This document shows positions 10,510 through 19,098 of a stretch of 64,000 bases of DNA, piece by piece. Both the position numbers and the translations under genes were made by a program. The DNA is taken from contig NZ_CP141769.1 of the NCBI RefSeq assembly GCF_035621355.1, positions 248,001 through 312,000 on the forward strand, in the 5' to 3' direction. Under the pieces are notes generated by a model that searched no databases, had not been told where the DNA came from, and saw nothing but the letters and a program-made list of their open reading frames with translations. The stretch comes from Thiobacillus sp. SCUT-2 (lineage in GTDB: Bacteria > Pseudomonadota > Gammaproteobacteria > Burkholderiales > Thiobacillaceae). Numbering within the stretch: the stretch's first letter is position 1; each line of letters begins with the position of its first letter.

Positions 10510-12881
10510 AACGGAGATCCCGGGAAGGCCGGTTCTGCGGGCGCCGTCGGCGCTTCGGGAGAGCTGCCGCCGGTGGCCGCCGGCGTGTCCGGCGGCGGGA
10601 ATTCCTGGTAGAAATATTCGGTCATGCCGCCCGTATCGGCGCCCAGGATATTGCCAAGGAATTCGCCGATCGGATTGTCCGCGACGCGGGTGCCGGTGGC
10701 CGGGTCGATTTTCACGCTGATGATGCCGCTGGGCATGGTCCAGGTTTTTTGCGGCACGCCCTTGAGCGCCGTTCCCATGAAGTTGATCCAGATGGGGAGC
10801 GCGGATTGGGCGCCGGTTTCGCGCGCGCCGAGCGAGCGCGGCTGGTCGTAGCCCATCCAGGTGATCGTCACGAGGTCCGGTGTGTAGCCGGCAAACCAGG
10901 TGTCGCGCGCGTCGTTGGTGGTGCCGGTCTTGCCGGCGATGTCGCTGCGCCCGAGTCGCGCCGCGCTGGCGCCGGTGCCGTAGCGCACGACGTCCTGCAT
11001 CATGCTCGTCATCAGCCAGGCGTTGCGCGGATCGATCACGCGCGGCGCGCCGCCGCCCGCCTTCTGCGGGCGCGCCTGCATCAGGAGGCGGCCGTCCTTG
11101 TCGTAGACCTTGTCGATCAGGTAGGGCTTGACGGCGAAGCCGCCATTCGCGAATACGCCGTACGCCGCCGCGAGCTGCAGCGGGGTGACGCTGCCGGCGC
11201 CCAGGGCCATGGTGAGGTAGGGCGGGTGGCGCGCGGGGTCGAAGCCGAACCGGCGGATGTAGTCGCGCGCGTATGCAGGGCCGATCCCCTGAAGAATCCG
11301 GATCGACACCAGGTTGAGCGATTTGGTGAGTGCGGTGCGCATGCGCACCGGCCCGCTGGTGTCGCCATCGTAATTCTGCGGCTCCCAAGCGGTGCCGCCG
11401 GCCTCGTCGGCGCTCAGCGTGAGCGGCATGTTGTCGATCATGGTGGCCGGCGTGTAGCCCTTCTCGAGCGCCGCCGAGTAGATGAAGGGCTTGAAGCTCG
11501 ATCCCGGCTGCCGCCAGGCCTGCGTCACGCGGTTGAACTTGTTGCGGTGGAAATCGAAGCCGCCGACCAGCGCGGTAATCGCCCCGTCTTCGGGATTGAT
11601 CGCGACCAGGGCGGCCTCGACCTCCGGAAGCTGGGCGAGGCGCCAGTCAGGCTTGGCGCCCGTCGCCTGCACCCGAACCACCGCCCCGGGGGCGAGCTGC
11701 CGGCCCTTCTTTGCGGCAACCCAGTTGGCCACCCACTTCAGCGAGGCGCCCGAGATGTCGACGATCCTGCCGTCGTCGAGTTCGGCACGGATCAGCTTGG
11801 GGCTCGCACTGAGCACGACGGCCGGCAGCATGTCGCTGACCGGCGCGAGGTCGGACAGGGCGTCGGCGATCGCTGCCTCCCGTTCCGTCTTGCCGGCCGG
11901 CAGCGAGATCGTCTTTTCCGGCCCGCGGTAGCCGTGCCGCTGATCGTAGTCCGCGATGCCGCGCCAGACCGCGAGGTCGGCGGCGGCCTGTTGGGCACGG
12001 CGCAGCGTGGTGACGGCCTTGTAGCCGGAGCTGTAGATGGATTCGCCGTACTGCTCGAACAGGGCCTGGCGCACCATTTCCGCGGCGTAGTCGGCGGAGA
12101 CGTCGGTCTGCTGGCGCGCCTGGTGGACCACCAGCCGCTGCTTCACCGCTGCCTCCCAGGTCGGCCTATCGATGAATTTTAGTGCGAGCATGCGTCCCAG
12201 CACGTATTCCTGGCGTGCCTTGGCGCGCGGGAAATTGACGACCGGGTTGTAGCGCGACGGTGCCTTCGGCAGCCCCGCGAGCATGGCAAATTCGGCGAGC
12301 GAGAGTTCGCGCATGGGCTTGCCGAAATACGTGCGCGCCGCGGCCTCGAACCCGTAGGCGCGCTGGCCGAGGTAGATCTGGTTCAGGTAGAGCTCGAGGA
12401 TCTTGTCCTTCGAGAGGCTGTGCTCGATCTTGATCGCCAGCATCGCTTCGGACAGCTTGCGGGTCAGCGTCTTCTCGTTCGACAGGAAGAAATTGCGCGC
12501 CACCTGCATGGTGATCGTCGAGGCGCCTTCCTTGGCGCCGCCCGAGACGAGGTTGGCAATCGCTGCGCGCATCACGCCGAGGGTGTCGACGCCGCCGTGC
12601 TCGTAGAAGCGCTCGTCTTCCGCGGCGATGATGGCCTGCTTCATGTACGTCGGGACTTTTTCGATCGGGATGAAGGCGCGGCGCTCCTCGCCGAACTCGC
12701 CGATCAGCGCCCCGTCAGCCGTATAGACGCGCAGCGGGAGCTTGGGCTTGTAGTTCGTCAGCGCCTCGATCGGCGGCAGATTCGGGTAGATCAGGGCTGC
12801 CGCCAATCCCGCCAGCGCCGTGCCGACGACGCCCAGGCTGATGATCAGGGCGAGTGCGTAATGCCACCATTTCGAAAACAT
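10506..12881 (-). CDS. mrcA: Penicillin-binding protein 1A (bifunctional peptidoglycan synthase)
   Basis: Class A PBP of 791 residues that polymerises glycan strands and cross-links them in the periplasm. One N-terminal transmembrane helix (about 7-31) is followed by the GT51 glycosyltransferase domain with catalytic Glu88 (EDERFYEHGG) and GASTITMQ. After an OB-like linker, the transpeptidase domain has SSFK (catalytic Ser461, Lys464), SLN (522-524) and KTGT (652-655). The C-terminus is rich in Pro and Ala, as is common in the family. It is divergent from pilM, the arrangement conserved in beta- and gammaproteobacteria (mrcA next to pilMNOPQ). Confidence 0.97.
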   Translation of the reverse strand: MFSKWWHYALALIISLGVVGTALAGLAAALIYPNLPPIEALTNYKPKLPLRVYTADGALIGEFGEERRAFIPIEKVPTYMKQAIIAAEDERFYEHGGVDTLGVMRAAIANLVSGGAKEGASTITMQVARNFFLSNEKTLTRKLSEAMLAIKIEHSLSKDKILELYLNQIYLGQRAYGFEAAARTYFGKPMRELSLAEFAMLAGLPKAPSRYNPVVNFPRAKARQEYVLGRMLALKFIDRPTWEAAVKQRLVVHQARQQTDVSADYAAEMVRQALFEQYGESIYSSGYKAVTTLRRAQQAAADLAVWRGIADYDQRHGYRGPEKTISLPAGKTEREAAIADALSDLAPVSDMLPAVVLSASPKLIRAELDDGRIVDISGASLKWVANWVAAKKGRQLAPGAVVRVQATGAKPDWRLAQLPEVEAALVAINPEDGAITALVGGFDFHRNKFNRVTQAWRQPGSSFKPFIYSAALEKGYTPATMIDNMPLTLSADEAGGTAWEPQNYDGDTSGPVRMRTALTKSLNLVSIRILQGIGPAYARDYIRRFGFDPARHPPYLTMALGAGSVTPLQLAAAYGVFANGGFAVKPYLIDKVYDKDGRLLMQARPQKAGGGAPRVIDPRNAWLMTSMMQDVVRYGTGASAARLGRSDIAGKTGTTNDARDTWFAGYTPDLVTITWMGYDQPRSLGARETGAQSALPIWINFMGTALKGVPQKTWTMPSGIISVKIDPATGTRVADNPIGEFLGNILGADTGGMTEYFYQEFPPPDTPAATGGSSPEAPTAPAEPAFPGSPL

Positions 12882-13237
12882 CCGGTTCCTTCAATACAGA
12901 CGGCGTGGGGCCGACACTATCACATCAAGGGCGTGCACCGCCCGGGCGGGCAGTCAGCGGCGATGGCTCGGCAGCCTGCCGATTCATGCGCCTGGCCTGT
13001 CGCGGCCGTGCGCTGCCGGCCGGGTCGCCGGCCTGCCGGCGGGTCGGGTGGAGCCCTTCAAGATGATGCCTAAAGTTTCCGCCGATTATAGGCGTTAGTG
13101 GTGTTGGAAATTGGACACAGTTGTTCAACTCTAGGGTTGTCGCAAGAAAAAGACTGTTAAAAACCGTGTGTTGTTGCTAGCATCTAAAAACCATAATAAG
13201 AACAAGCGCCAACCCACCGAAGTGTAAAGGAAAACTC
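12882..13237. other. Divergent intergenic region between mrcA and pilM
   Basis: This is a 356-base spacer with the mrcA start on its left (minus) and the pilM start on its right (plus). Bases 12900-13070 are GC-rich; 13080-13237 are distinctly richer in A and T and should hold the pilM promoter. A weak sigma-70-like pair is GTGTTG (13168) with CATAAT (13192), spacer 18. AAAGGA at 13227 is the pilM ribosome-binding site. I see no convincing gene or sigma-54 site here. Confidence 0.5.
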
Positions 13238-14326
13238 TTGCACCTGAATATCAATCTGGACTGGCTGTCCACCAAGGGCTTGCCCATACTCGGGCTCGAT
13301 ATCAGCACGACTGCGGTCAAGCTGGTGGAACTGTCCGACGCCGGGAAGGGCATGCTCCGGGTGGAACGCTATGTCATCGAACCCTTGCCCAAGGACGCCG
13401 TGACCGACGGCAACATCGCCAACCTCGACCAGGTGGCCGATGCCCTGCGCACCGCCTGGAAGAATCTGGGGACCCGGATCAAGAACGTGGCGCTGGCATT
13501 GCCGTCTTCCGCGGTCATCACCAAGAAGATTCTGGCGCCCGCGAGCCTGAAAGGGATCGACCTGGAGAATCAGGTGGAGGCCGAGGCCAACCAGGTCATC
13601 CCCTTCTCGCTCGACGAGGTGAACCTCGACTTCCAGGTGCTCGGCCCCTCGCCTGCCAGCCCGGACGATGTCCAGGTGCTGCTCGCCGCCGCCCGCAAGG
13701 AGAAGGTCGAAGACCGCGTCGCGGCGGTTGAAGCGGCCGGCCTCAAGGCGCTGATCATGGATGTCGAATCCTTTGCGACGCAGACGGCCTACGAGCAGAT
13801 CGCGCATCTGCTGCCCAATGGGGGCGCCGGGCAGACCGTGGCGATCATCGACGTCGGCGCCCAGAACATGCACATCAATATCCTGAACGACAACGAGTCG
13901 GTCTACTTGCGCGAGCATGGCTTTGGCGGCAACCAGCTCAACAACGAGATTTCGCGCCGCTACGGCATGACCAGCGACGAGGCGGAGAACGCCAAGCGCA
14001 AGGGTACGCTGCCCGAGAGCTACGACATGGAGGTGCTGCAGCCTTACAGCGAGACCCTTGCAATGGAGATCGGCCGGGCGCTGCAGCTGTTCACCACGTC
14101 GACGCAGTATCGCAAGGTCGACCAGATCCTGCTCGCCGGCGGCGGCGCCATGATCCCGGGCATCGACGAGGTCGTCGCCCAGCGTACCGGCACGCCGACG
14201 ATGGTCGTCAACCCGTTTGCCAACATGGCAGTCGGCTCCAAAATCCGGCCCCAGGCATTGACCGCCGATGCGCCTTCCCTGTTCGTCGCTTGCGGCCTTG
14301 CCATGCGGAGGTTCGATCCCCAATGA
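13238..14326 (+). CDS. pilM: Type IV pilus inner-membrane platform protein PilM
   Basis: Actin-like ATPase-fold protein of 362 residues, the cytoplasmic component that binds the PilN N-terminus and links the alignment subcomplex to the pilus motor. It shows the ILGLDISTTAVKLVEL nucleotide-binding strand, the VAIIDVGAQNMHINI phosphate-2 motif and LLAGGGAMIPGI near the end. The start codon is TTG, chosen because AAAGGA precedes it by 5 bases and homologues begin just before the LNINLDWL segment. It is the first gene of pilMNOPQ, and each of the first four genes overlaps the next by 4 bases. Confidence 0.95.
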   Translation: MHLNINLDWLSTKGLPILGLDISTTAVKLVELSDAGKGMLRVERYVIEPLPKDAVTDGNIANLDQVADALRTAWKNLGTRIKNVALALPSSAVITKKILAPASLKGIDLENQVEAEANQVIPFSLDEVNLDFQVLGPSPASPDDVQVLLAAARKEKVEDRVAAVEAAGLKALIMDVESFATQTAYEQIAHLLPNGGAGQTVAIIDVGAQNMHINILNDNESVYLREHGFGGNQLNNEISRRYGMTSDEAENAKRKGTLPESYDMEVLQPYSETLAMEIGRALQLFTTSTQYRKVDQILLAGGGAMIPGIDEVVAQRTGTPTMVVNPFANMAVGSKIRPQALTADAPSLFVACGLAMRRFDPQ

Positions 14327-14901
14327 TCCGCATTAACCTGCTCCCCCACCGTGAACTTGCGCGTGCCGCCCGGCGCCGCCAGTTCAATATCCTGCTCGGC
14401 ATCGCCGTCGCTGCCGGCGTGCTCGCGGTCGTGCTCGGCCACAGCGTGATTGCGGCCCGCCAGTCGACGCAGGATGCCCGCAACGCCTACCTCGAACAGG
14501 AGATCGCCAAGCTCGACAGCCAGATCGGCGAAATCAAGAAGATCCGCGAGCAGACCCAGGCACTGCTTGAACGCAAGCGGGTCGTCGAGACGCTGCAGTC
14601 CAACCGCACCGAGGTCGTTCATCTGTTCGACCAGATGATTCGCCTGCTGCCTGACGGCCTTTATCTGAAGTCCTTCAAGCAGACCGGCGATACCGTCACC
14701 CTCAGCGGATATACGCAGTCGAGCGCGCGCGTGTCGACACTGATGCGCAACCTCGACGCCTCGCCGTGGTTCGAGGCCCCCAATCTGGTCGAGATCAAGG
14801 CCGCGACCGTGAACAACCTGCGTGCCAACGAGTTTGTGCTGACCGTCAAGCAGACGCATCAGCAGCCGGACAGCGCGAATGAGAAGGGGGGCAAGGCATG
14901 A
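14323..14901 (+). CDS. pilN: Type IV pilus assembly protein PilN
   Basis: Bitopic inner-membrane protein of 192 residues. The short cytoplasmic N-terminus MIRINLLPHRE is the PilM-binding motif. A single transmembrane helix spans about residues 22-45, followed by a coiled coil (about 50-100) and a ferredoxin-like periplasmic domain. It pairs with PilO to align the pilus machine with the secretin. I set the start at 14323, not further upstream, because the INLLPHR motif is always N-terminal in the family and the ATG overlaps the pilM TGA. Confidence 0.95.
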   Translation: MIRINLLPHRELARAARRRQFNILLGIAVAAGVLAVVLGHSVIAARQSTQDARNAYLEQEIAKLDSQIGEIKKIREQTQALLERKRVVETLQSNRTEVVHLFDQMIRLLPDGLYLKSFKQTGDTVTLSGYTQSSARVSTLMRNLDASPWFEAPNLVEIKAATVNNLRANEFVLTVKQTHQQPDSANEKGGKA

Positions 14902-15515
14902 CGCTGGACGAACTCAACAAACTCGACCTGAAGACCCTCGCGGACTGGCCACTGCCGACCAAGCTCGTTGCCCTCGGCCTGCTGGCCCTGGCGATCATTC
15001 TCGCCGGCTGGTGGTTCGACTGGCGCAGCGGCATGGCGACGCTCGACGCAGCCAAGCAGAAGGAAACCGAACTGCGCGGCGTGTTCACGACCAAGAAGAA
15101 TCAGGCCATCAACCTGGACGCCTACAAGAAGCAGCTGGCCGACATCGGCCAGGCGTTCGGGGCCCTGCTCAAGCAACTGCCGAACAAGCAGGAAATGGAT
15201 GCACTCATCACCGACGTCAACCAGGCCGGCCTGGGGCGTGGCCTGCAGTTCGACCTGTTCAAGCCGCAAGCCGAGACGGTGTCCGAGTTCTACGCGGAGA
15301 CGCCGATCCAGGTCAAGGTCACCGGTGGCTACCACGACATCGCGGCTTTCGTCAGCGATGTCGCCAAGCTGCCGCGCATCGTCACCCTGCAGGACATCTC
15401 GATGGAGCCGAACAAGGATGGCGTGCTGAACATGGACGCCGTCATCAAGACCTATCGCTACCTGGACGATGACGAAGTCAACGCCCAGAAGCACGCCAAG
15501 GAGCACAAGAAATGA
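14898..15515 (+). CDS. pilO: Type IV pilus assembly protein PilO
   Basis: Inner-membrane protein of 205 residues. An N-terminal cytoplasmic stretch (MTLDELNKLDLKTLADWPL) leads into one transmembrane helix (about 23-43), then a coiled coil and a ferredoxin-like fold. It forms the PilN/PilO heterodimer that carries PilP. The start overlaps the pilN stop by 4 bases, and the stop overlaps the pilP start likewise. Confidence 0.94.
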   Translation: MTLDELNKLDLKTLADWPLPTKLVALGLLALAIILAGWWFDWRSGMATLDAAKQKETELRGVFTTKKNQAINLDAYKKQLADIGQAFGALLKQLPNKQEMDALITDVNQAGLGRGLQFDLFKPQAETVSEFYAETPIQVKVTGGYHDIAAFVSDVAKLPRIVTLQDISMEPNKDGVLNMDAVIKTYRYLDDDEVNAQKHAKEHKK

Positions 15516-16009
15516 AGCGCCTGGCCATCGTTCTGACCGTACTGGGCTTGAGCGGCTGCGGCGGCGGCGACATGGACGACCTCCATCGTTTCGTCGCCGA
15601 GACCGGCAAGGACATGCAGGGCAAGATCGAGCCCCTGCCCGACGTCAAGCCCTACGAACCGTTCACCTACAGTGCCTTCGACCTGCCGGACCCGTTCAAG
15701 CCGCGCAAGCTTTCGACCGGCGGGGGCGGCGGCGTGCAGCCGGATTTCAGCCGCCCGAAGGAGCCGCTCGAAGCGTTCTCGCTGGAAACGCTGAAGATGG
15801 TGGGGGTGCTGTCCCAGAAAGGCGTGATCCAGGCCGTGATCAAGACGCCGGACAATGCGATCTACCACGTCAAGAAGGGCAACTACATGGGCCAGAATTT
15901 CGGCCTGGTCACCCAGATAACCGACAGCGAGGTGACCTTGCGTGAGATCGTGCAGGACAGCGCCGGGGACTGGTCCGAGCGCACCAGCACCCTCAACCTG
16001 CAAGAATGA
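15512..16009 (+). CDS. pilP: Type IV pilus lipoprotein PilP
   Basis: Inner-membrane lipoprotein of 165 residues. The signal MKRLAIVLTVLGLSGC has its lipobox Cys at residue 16. A disordered linker with the FDLPDPFKPRK motif follows, then a C-terminal beta-sandwich homology region. It connects PilNO to the N0/N1 domains of PilQ. The gene is preceded by a 4-base overlap with pilO and followed 30 bases later by pilQ. Confidence 0.95.
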   Translation: MKRLAIVLTVLGLSGCGGGDMDDLHRFVAETGKDMQGKIEPLPDVKPYEPFTYSAFDLPDPFKPRKLSTGGGGGVQPDFSRPKEPLEAFSLETLKMVGVLSQKGVIQAVIKTPDNAIYHVKKGNYMGQNFGLVTQITDSEVTLREIVQDSAGDWSERTSTLNLQE

Positions 16010-16039
16010 TTCGTAGCACTGAATTCCAAAGAGGCTGAC

Positions 16040-18334
16040 ATGAATGCATTGCCGAAAATCGTCCAGAAAATGACCCGCCATCTGCTCGGCGTCATCCTAT
16101 TCACTGGCCTGATGCTGCCGTTCGCAGCGCGTGCCACCGATGCGCCGCCTACCGGCAATGCAGTGCAGAGCGTCGACACGACAACGCTGCCCGGGGGCAA
16201 GGTCGTCGTGCGCGTGACGCTCAAGAAGCCGCTCCCCGCCACGCCGGCCGGCTTCACCGTCGGTAATCCGCCACGTATCGCCCTCGACCTGCCCGACACC
16301 GGCAACGCGCTCGGGCGCAACACGGTCGAGGCCAACCTCGGCCCCCTGTCGAGCGTGAACGTGGTCCAGGCCGGGACGCGCACCCGCATCGTGCTCAACC
16401 TGAACAAGTCGGTCGAATACGACGCGTCGATCGACGGCAAGACCCTGCTCGTCGCGCTGGGTGACGTCGGCGCGGGCAGCGCGCCGGTTAATGCCAGCCC
16501 GCGCTTCGCCGAGGCGGCGCCCGGCGGCGCCCGCCACAGCATTCGCGACGTCGATTTCCGCCGCGGCGCCGGCGGCGAGGCGCGCATCGTGACGACCCTG
16601 TCCGATGCGCAGGCCGGCATCAACATCCGCCAGCAGTCGAACGGCGTGGTCGTCGACTTTGTCGGCACCGAACTGCCGAAGGCCCTGCAGCGCCGCCTGG
16701 ACGTGGCTGATTTCGGCACCCCGGTGCAGACCGTCGAGACCTATACCCTGGGCGACAATACCCGCATGGTGATCCAGCCTAAGGGTGGCTGGGAATACTC
16801 CGCCTATCAAACCGACAACAGCTTCATCGTCGAGGTCAAGCCCAGCGACGACGCCCAGAAGAAGACCGCCGACGGCAAGGTGAAGTACACCGGCGAGAAG
16901 CTCTCGCTCAACTTCCAGAACGTCGAGGTGCGTTCGGTGCTGCAGGTCATCGCCGACTTCACCGGCCTCAACATCGTCGCCAGCGACACGGTCACCGGCA
17001 ACCTCACCCTGCGTCTGAAGGATGTACCGTGGGACCAGGCGCTCGATCTCATCCTGCAGACCAAGGGACTCGACAAGCGTCAGAACGGCAACGTGATCTG
17101 GATCGCGCCCAAGGACGAACTGATGACGAAGGAAAAGCTCGAGTTCGAGGCGAAGAATCAGGTCGAGGACCTCGAGCCGCTGACGACCGAGTACATCCAG
17201 CTCAACTACATGCGGGCCGACGAGGCACGGTCGATGTTGTACGGGCTGACGAACACGATCACCGGCCAGTCGAGCGGTAATTCAGTTAACTGTTCGGCAC
17301 AGGCGCAGGGCATTACCAGTGTCGCCGCGCAGGCCGCCCAGCAAACCCAGACTGGTGCGCAAGGCAATGACAAGATTCTCACCAAGCGGGGCCGTGCGAC
17401 CTACGAATTGAAGACCAATACGCTGATCATCACGGACACGCCCCGCAAGATCCAGGAAATTCGTGAACTTCTGAAGCGTCTCGATGTGCCTGCACGCCAG
17501 GTCATGATCGAGGCGAGGGTCGTAGTCGCCACCGATGGCTGGAGCCGTGACCTTGGTGCCCGTCTGGGGCTTGCCGCAATCAACCGCACCGGACGGTACC
17601 AGAGTGGATTGACCGGAAACCAGGACCAGGCGGCTGCAATCACGCAAGGATACTTCCCGATGCAGGCGGTTAAGGGCACTCGCTACGACCCGGTGACCGA
17701 CACATACAAGAGCGATGTACCGCTTGCTGGTACGGGTACGAATATCGTGAATTTCCCCGCCGGTAATGGTGCAGCGCAGCTTGCCATGTCCCTGCTGGAC
17801 CGCGCAACCGGCAATCTCTTGAGTCTGGAATTGTCTGCGCTGGAAGCCGACAGCCGCGGTAAGGTGATTTCCAACCCGCGGGTGGTGACGTCGAACCAGA
17901 AGCCTGCAGTGATTCTCAACGGCACGCAGATCCCGTATATCACCCCGGGTACTCCCAACTCGCCGGCTACCGTAACGTTCAAGGATGCGTTCCTCTGCCT
18001 GCTGGTGGATCCGCAGATCCTCAATAACGACTCGGTTATCCTGAACGTCGAGGTACAGAAGGATGCGGTGAATGATTTGGTTGCAGTGCAAGGCAATCCC
18101 GCGATCAATACGAAGCGGATCAAGACGCAGGTGCGTGTGAACAATGGTGACACACTGGTTCTTGGCGGCATCTTCGACGGCGACGAAAGCACTACTGTCA
18201 ACAAGGTTCCGCTGCTGGGGGACGTTCCTGTCTTTGGGAATCTGTTCAAGTCGACGAGCAAGGCGAACAGCAAGACTGAACTGATCATCTTCCTGACACC
18301 GCGTATCCTCGACGACAGATTGTCCTTGCAGTGA
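16040..18334 (+). CDS. pilQ: Type IV pilus secretin PilQ
   Basis: Outer-membrane secretin of 764 residues through which the pilus exits. A signal peptide ends near ARA (residue 33). Two AMIN domains follow (about 45-260), which bind peptidoglycan, then STN/N0 and N1 modules (about 285-480) and the secretin barrel (about 500-760) with the conserved VPLLGDVPVFGNLFK segment. A Gln/Ala-rich loop with an isolated Cys (around residues 415-440) interrupts N1. Codon use changes inside the gene: roughly the first 410 codons favour G or C in third position, whereas from about 17270 to the stop A and T endings are much more frequent. That suggests allelic recombination or relaxed selection in the barrel half. 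A strong terminator follows. Confidence 0.96.
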   Translation: MNALPKIVQKMTRHLLGVILFTGLMLPFAARATDAPPTGNAVQSVDTTTLPGGKVVVRVTLKKPLPATPAGFTVGNPPRIALDLPDTGNALGRNTVEANLGPLSSVNVVQAGTRTRIVLNLNKSVEYDASIDGKTLLVALGDVGAGSAPVNASPRFAEAAPGGARHSIRDVDFRRGAGGEARIVTTLSDAQAGINIRQQSNGVVVDFVGTELPKALQRRLDVADFGTPVQTVETYTLGDNTRMVIQPKGGWEYSAYQTDNSFIVEVKPSDDAQKKTADGKVKYTGEKLSLNFQNVEVRSVLQVIADFTGLNIVASDTVTGNLTLRLKDVPWDQALDLILQTKGLDKRQNGNVIWIAPKDELMTKEKLEFEAKNQVEDLEPLTTEYIQLNYMRADEARSMLYGLTNTITGQSSGNSVNCSAQAQGITSVAAQAAQQTQTGAQGNDKILTKRGRATYELKTNTLIITDTPRKIQEIRELLKRLDVPARQVMIEARVVVATDGWSRDLGARLGLAAINRTGRYQSGLTGNQDQAAAITQGYFPMQAVKGTRYDPVTDTYKSDVPLAGTGTNIVNFPAGNGAAQLAMSLLDRATGNLLSLELSALEADSRGKVISNPRVVTSNQKPAVILNGTQIPYITPGTPNSPATVTFKDAFLCLLVDPQILNNDSVILNVEVQKDAVNDLVAVQGNPAINTKRIKTQVRVNNGDTLVLGGIFDGDESTTVNKVPLLGDVPVFGNLFKSTSKANSKTELIIFLTPRILDDRLSLQ

Positions 18335-18350
18335 TCGGTTCACATCCTGA

Positions 18351-18378
18351 AAGCGCGGGCGGGTCCCGCGCTTTTTTT
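18351..18378 (+). terminator. Rho-independent terminator of the pil operon
   Basis: A perfect 9-bp stem (AAGCGCGGG with CCCGCGCTT, loop CGGGT) is followed by a run of seven T residues, 16 bases after the pilQ stop. It separates pilQ from aroK, which therefore needs its own promoter in the 60 bases before 18438. Confidence 0.9.
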
Positions 18379-18437
18379 CGCCCGTTTTCCCGCGAGGGCT
18401 CGTCCTTGTCGCGAGCGTCGTCCATTAGAATGGCGCC

Positions 18438-18989
18438 ATGAGCAAGCAAGACAATCTTTACCTCGTCGGCTTGATGGGAGCCGGCAAGACGACCGTGGGC
18501 CGCCTCCTGGCTCGCCATTACGGTCGTACTTTCTATGATTCGGATCACGAAATCGAGGCGCGTACAGGCGTCAAGATTCCGGTCATATTCGAGATCGAAG
18601 GGGAAGCGGGCTTCCGCAAGCGTGAGGAAGCCATGATTGCCGAGCTCACGCACTTGTCCGGCGTCGTGCTCGCTACCGGCGGCGGGGCCGTCCTGTCGCA
18701 GACCAACCGCGAAAATCTCAAGAACAACGGTGTGGTGATCTACCTGCGCGGCATGCCCGAACAGCTCTACGAGCGGACCCGGCACGACCGCAACCGCCCC
18801 TTGCTGCAAACGGAGAATCCGCTGGCCAGGCTGCAGGAACTGTTCAGGCAGCGGGATCCGCTGTATCGCGAGGTCGCGGACGTCGTCGTCGACACGGGGC
18901 GGCAAAGTGTGTCCGGCATGACCCGTGCCTTGTACGGCAAGCTCGATTCGTTGACGCGCGGGCTCGCGCAGCCCGACACGGCGGACTGA
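18438..18989 (+). CDS. aroK: Shikimate kinase
   Basis: P-loop kinase of 183 residues that phosphorylates shikimate in aromatic amino acid synthesis. It has Walker [12 protein letters not shown] (residues 9-19), the shikimate-binding D-x-D-like stretch YDSDHEIE, the GGGAVLS motif and the lid arginines in [11 protein letters not shown]. In many proteobacteria aroB follows directly; here the next gene encodes a VanZ-type membrane protein and no aroB is present in the window. Confidence 0.95.
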   Translation: MSKQDNLYLVGLMGAGKTTVGRLLARHYGRTFYDSDHEIEARTGVKIPVIFEIEGEAGFRKREEAMIAELTHLSGVVLATGGGAVLSQTNRENLKNNGVVIYLRGMPEQLYERTRHDRNRPLLQTENPLARLQELFRQRDPLYREVADVVVDTGRQSVSGMTRALYGKLDSLTRGLAQPDTAD

Positions 18990-19098
18990 CGAGCATGGCC
19001 GTCGGCGTGGGCTTCCCGGGCTTGCTGGCGCAGACGGAACCGACATCGCTGCTACGCTGCGGCACAGGCGAAGCGCGCCCGCCCGAGGCCAACCGGCG

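Noticed and set aside
12925..13128. 67-codon frame on the minus strand in the mrcA-pilM spacer
   Set aside because: Arg/Pro-rich, without a ribosome-binding site, and placed where both promoters are expected.
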